Part shown: positions 6,246 to 7,909 of the stretch, piece after piece
Layout of the letters: each line of letters opens with the position of its first letter
Numbering within the stretch: position 1 is the first letter of the stretch
NCBI GenBank assembly: GCA_964630265.1
Contig: CAZVRW010000097.1
Location: forward strand, 1 to 7,909
DNA length: 7,909 nt
Reading direction: 5' to 3'
From: CAZBWP01 sp964630265
GTDB lineage: Bacteria > Pseudomonadota > Alphaproteobacteria > Rhodospirillales > Defluviicoccaceae
Translations under genes and position numbers: made by a program
The notes under the pieces: generated by a model
The model's input: only the letters and a program-made list of their open reading frames with translations
The model's database searches: none
Told to the model about the DNA's origin: nothing

Positions 6246-6728
6246 TCAGGGCCCCTTGTGCCGCGTCACGTCGCGGCGAGCCGCCAAAGTCTCCCGGTGG
6301 CTTTCGTTGAGGCGATTGATGATGGTCGCGAAGACGGCCGTCGACCAGCCGAACATCAACAGCCCGGTGGCGGCAAGCCAACCGGACGCGAGGCGCCAGT
6401 CGGCCGGCAGCAGGACATCGCCGTAACCAACCGTCGTATAGGTCTCCATCGCGAAATAGTACGCGGTAAATGGGTCTGAGAAGATCCCGAGGACGTGAAA
6501 CGTCAGCCCCCAGACCATCATTTCGAGGATATGCGCCACCAGGATCATGACAACGATGCGAAACAGGAATACGACGGAGCGATGGAACGGGACGCCGGTT
6601 CGACCGGATGGCATGCGCCACATCACATACCGAAGCACGAGGACCATGGCGGCGGCGTGGATCAGGACGGTGACGGCAACAAGCCCCAGTAGAACCGTGA
6701 GATGTTCGAGAATCGTCTGCCAAGTCAC
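6246..6728 (-). CDS. Small inner-membrane ion channel with a potassium-type selectivity filter
   Basis: The protein has 160 residues and belongs to the two-helix pore (Ion_trans_2) group of ion channels. Hydrophobic helices lie at about 8-34, 51-80 and 112-137. A re-entrant pore helix at 86-98 (FTAYYFAMETYTT) leads into the filter TVGYGD (99-104), the hallmark of potassium channels. The pore unit is thus the second helix, filter and third helix, with one extra helix in front; a tetramer is expected. The tail after residue 138 is short (INRLNESHRETLAARRDVTRHKGP) and has no RCK or cyclic-nucleotide domain, so no ligand gating is visible. The start is GTG at 6728, preceded by a strong GGAGGGGG; an upstream ATG in the same leader is out of frame. 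It lies between the transporter-like barrel gene and the FSDRP-family gene. Ion preference is inferred from the filter only. Confidence 0.9.
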   Translation of the reverse strand: MTWQTILEHLTVLLGLVAVTVLIHAAAMVLVLRYVMWRMPSGRTGVPFHRSVVFLFRIVVMILVAHILEMMVWGLTFHVLGIFSDPFTAYYFAMETYTTVGYGDVLLPADWRLASGWLAATGLLMFGWSTAVFATIINRLNESHRETLAARRDVTRHKGP

Positions 6729-6812
6729 CGCCGTTCCCCCTCCTCACCATCGCCCGGCATGGCGAGCGGCGGACCGTCTCGTGCTCTGCGGTCATGATGC
6801 GCCCCCGCCCCG

Positions 6813-7640
6813 CTACTTGGGAAACAGCAACTGCAGTTGCAGGCGCAACGACCAATCGGGACCGATCTCCGGGCTCACGACATTGTAGAAGGACTGAATC
6901 TGTGCGTTGATCGGCTGCTTGCCGATTCTGAAAAGCCGGCCGCCGCCGCCACCCACCGGGACTGTCCACCGGTTGTCGCTCTCGGCCTCCCAATTTGCGG
7001 TGATGATCGGCGCCGAACTGAGGTACCAGCCCCCCGGGAAGTTGTAGTTCACGAAGTATTGGAGGAGGAACTGGTTGACGTCTCGATCGCTGCTGTCGCC
7101 GGCGAAAGACCAGATGTTGTTGGCCAAGGCCCCGTAAACCCAGGGTCCGTCCATGCGCAGCACGACGGCGGTCGGGCCAACTCCCCACTTGTCGGTCCCG
7201 AGCGCGTTGCTCGTGTTGGTCGGGAACTGGAAGACCGTCCCGACGCCCCAGATCCACTCGCCCGGCTTTGCCGGCGACAGGAAGGCGCTGAACTGCATGT
7301 CGCCAAGCCCGTTGGCGCGGTTCTCCCCCGGCACCAGCCCGGGCTGCGAGATGACCGGAAGGATGGTTCGGGTGACGATGTTCCAGTCGGGATCGATCGA
7401 AATCGGGATGACCGGCTGAATGTTCAGGACATTTTGGACCTCGTTGTCTGGGCCGACATTGAAGTTGATGTTGTCCTGAAAGGGCACGCTGATCAGGTCG
7501 GCTACCGGATTCTGTGTCTGCTTGGCCAGCCCCTCGACGCCCTTGTCCGCCTCCGCGAGGCTTGGAGCGGCCGCTAACGTCAACGCCGCGGTTCCCACCA
7601 AAACCGCCTCGCAGAAGCTCTTCGGTGCCCTTTCCATCAT
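6813..7640 (-). CDS. Outer-membrane transporter-like barrel protein
   Basis: The protein has 275 residues. A signal peptide (hydrophobic core 12-25) is cleaved near Ala29 (SLA-E). The mature part begins EADKGVEGLAKQTQNPVADLISVPFQDN, then has VLNIQPVIPISIDPDWNIVTRTILPVI, GLGDMQFSAFLSP, WIWGVGTVFQFPT, DKWGVGPTAVVL, WVYGALANNIWSFAGD and a final DWSLRLQLQLLFPK. This order of blocks matches a widespread proteobacterial family annotated as transporter (formerly neuromedin U), related to the MetA-pathway phenol-degradation barrels. It probably forms an outer-membrane channel for small molecules; the substrate is unknown. The frame is open to 7778, but the signal peptide begins at the ATG at 7640, with a second ATG at 7637. 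AAAGGG lies about 7 nt upstream, inside a duplicated copy of the start region. The DUF1254 gene upstream and channel gene downstream are probably in the same operon. Confidence 0.9.
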   Translation of the reverse strand: MMERAPKSFCEAVLVGTAALTLAAAPSLAEADKGVEGLAKQTQNPVADLISVPFQDNINFNVGPDNEVQNVLNIQPVIPISIDPDWNIVTRTILPVISQPGLVPGENRANGLGDMQFSAFLSPAKPGEWIWGVGTVFQFPTNTSNALGTDKWGVGPTAVVLRMDGPWVYGALANNIWSFAGDSSDRDVNQFLLQYFVNYNFPGGWYLSSAPIITANWEAESDNRWTVPVGGGGGRLFRIGKQPINAQIQSFYNVVSPEIGPDWSLRLQLQLLFPK

Positions 7641-7661
7641 CTCAGTGCCCTTTCCATCATC
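7622..7661 (-). repeat. 20-bp tandem duplication of the start region of the transporter-like gene
   Basis: Positions 7622-7641 and 7642-7661 are two adjoining 20-bp copies that differ at one base (7624 G, 7644 A); 17 bases (7625-7641 and 7645-7661) match exactly. Each copy reads ATGATGGAAAGGGCA on the coding strand. The gene starts in the downstream copy; the upstream copy supplies its AAAGGG ribosome binding site. Because 20 is not a multiple of three, the upstream ATGATG is in another frame. Confidence 0.95.
7637..7660 (-). CDS. Possible seven-codon leader frame overlapping the transporter start
   Basis: The upstream repeat copy opens a frame ATG ATG GAA AGG GCA CTG AGA TGA (MMERALR). Its stop TGA overlaps the start codon of the transporter-like gene in the arrangement ATGA. 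AGGGG about 5 nt before it could serve as a ribosome binding site. Such overlaps can couple translation of the downstream gene to termination of the leader. It could equally be a by-product of the duplication that ribosomes read at low level; no evidence of selection is visible in one sequence. Confidence 0.35.
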   Translation of the reverse strand: MMERALR

Positions 7662-7685
7662 GGTTCCCCTTTTCGCATTCGACCG

Positions 7686-7731
7686 GGGCGGTCCGGACCG
7701 CCCGCGTGGCTCATCCTCGCGCGGGCGGTCC
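7686..7731. repeat. Nested perfect palindromes between the DUF1254 gene and the transporter gene
   Basis: GGGCGGTCC (7686-7694) and GGACCGCCC (7695-7703) form an 18-bp perfect palindrome with no spacer. The middle arm, extended to GGACCGCCCGCG (7695-7706), also pairs perfectly with CGCGGGCGGTCC (7720-7731) over 12 bp, leaving a 13-nt loop. Three arms therefore share one pairing partner. In RNA the 12-bp stem should win. It begins 13 bp after the DUF1254 stop and ends about 45 bp before the transporter start. No T-run follows on either strand, so an mRNA-stabilising or processing hairpin, or a protein-binding palindrome, is as likely as a terminator. Confidence 0.75.
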
Positions 7732-7744
7732 ACACTCTCCCGAT

Positions 7745-7909
7745 CTATTGGACCAGTTCGATCTCGGTCGGCTGCCACGACTTGTCGAAGAACGACGGCA
7801 GCGGGCTGTAGAGCCGCAGGATGGTGAACCAGCCCTTCTCCGGATCGGTCTGGATCCAGTTGCCGCGCTCCACGCCGTCCGGCTGTTCGGGGCTGAACCA
7901 GACCGTGGT
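7745..7909 (-). CDS. DUF1254/DUF1214 domain protein, C-terminal part only
   Basis: The frame enters at the right edge of the window and gives 54 residues before TAG: it begins TTVWFSPEQPDGVERGNWIQ and continues TDPEKGWFTILRLYSPLPSFFDKSWQPTEIELV. The series WxQT-P-KGWF-LRLYxPL-FFDKSW-P-I is the conserved C terminus of the DUF1214 domain, which in long proteins follows a DUF1254 domain. These proteins are usually exported beta-rich proteins of about 350-500 residues, so most of the gene lies beyond the window. The biochemical role of the family is not settled. It is the first visible member of the minus-strand series and may lead the operon that includes the transporter-like gene about 105 bp downstream. 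Confidence 0.87.
   Translation of the reverse strand, partial: TTVWFSPEQPDGVERGNWIQTDPEKGWFTILRLYSPLPSFFDKSWQPTEIELVQ

Noticed and set aside
7641..7778. N-terminal extension of the transporter-like protein by 46 residues
   Set aside because: The extension is Arg-, Asp- and Gly-rich, runs through the palindromes and into the end of the DUF1254 gene, and would bury the signal peptide.

Overview
The window is GC-rich DNA, probably from a proteobacterium and most likely an alphaproteobacterium. The clues are base composition, strong GGAG/GGGAG ribosome binding sites, outer-membrane beta-barrel proteins, lipoprotein and Sec-type signals, and protein families common in that group. The taxonomic call is an inference. 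All eleven supported genes, counting one partial gene at the right edge, read on the minus strand, so transcription runs from right to left. I see no RNA genes, insertion sequences or CRISPR arrays.

From right to left in transcription order: the last 54 codons of a DUF1254/DUF1214 protein (7745-7909); an outer-membrane transporter-like barrel (6813-7640); a small inner-membrane cation channel with a TVGYGD potassium filter (6246-6728); an exported, possibly Tat-dependent protein of a conserved uncharacterised family (5529-6086); and a second beta-barrel protein (4582-5445). Next come a glycine-zipper protein (4027-4515), an exported two-cysteine protein (3404-3907), a small exported protein (3013-3336), a patatin-like phospholipase lipoprotein (1597-2823), a very acidic small exported protein (1231-1539), an exported pentapeptide-repeat protein (678-1136) and a small exported protein with two CP motifs (258-635). 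Positions 1-257 carry no gene that I can support.

Gaps between genes are 42 to 189 bp, so the set could be one or several transcription units. Nine of the ten genes with a visible 5' end carry an export signal, and the tenth is an integral membrane channel. The region is therefore dedicated to the cell envelope: two barrels, a channel, a lipid hydrolase on a lipid anchor, a glycine zipper and several small secreted proteins. No regulator, cytoplasmic enzyme or mobility gene is visible. A shared role in envelope permeability or membrane stress is plausible but not shown.

Two non-coding signals stand out. The start region of the transporter-like gene is duplicated as a 20-bp tandem repeat, which creates a seven-codon reading frame whose stop overlaps the true start codon. 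Just upstream, between that gene and the DUF1254 gene, sits a set of nested perfect palindromes. For several genes the start codon was chosen by Shine-Dalgarno spacing and signal-peptide position, well inside the longest open frame.
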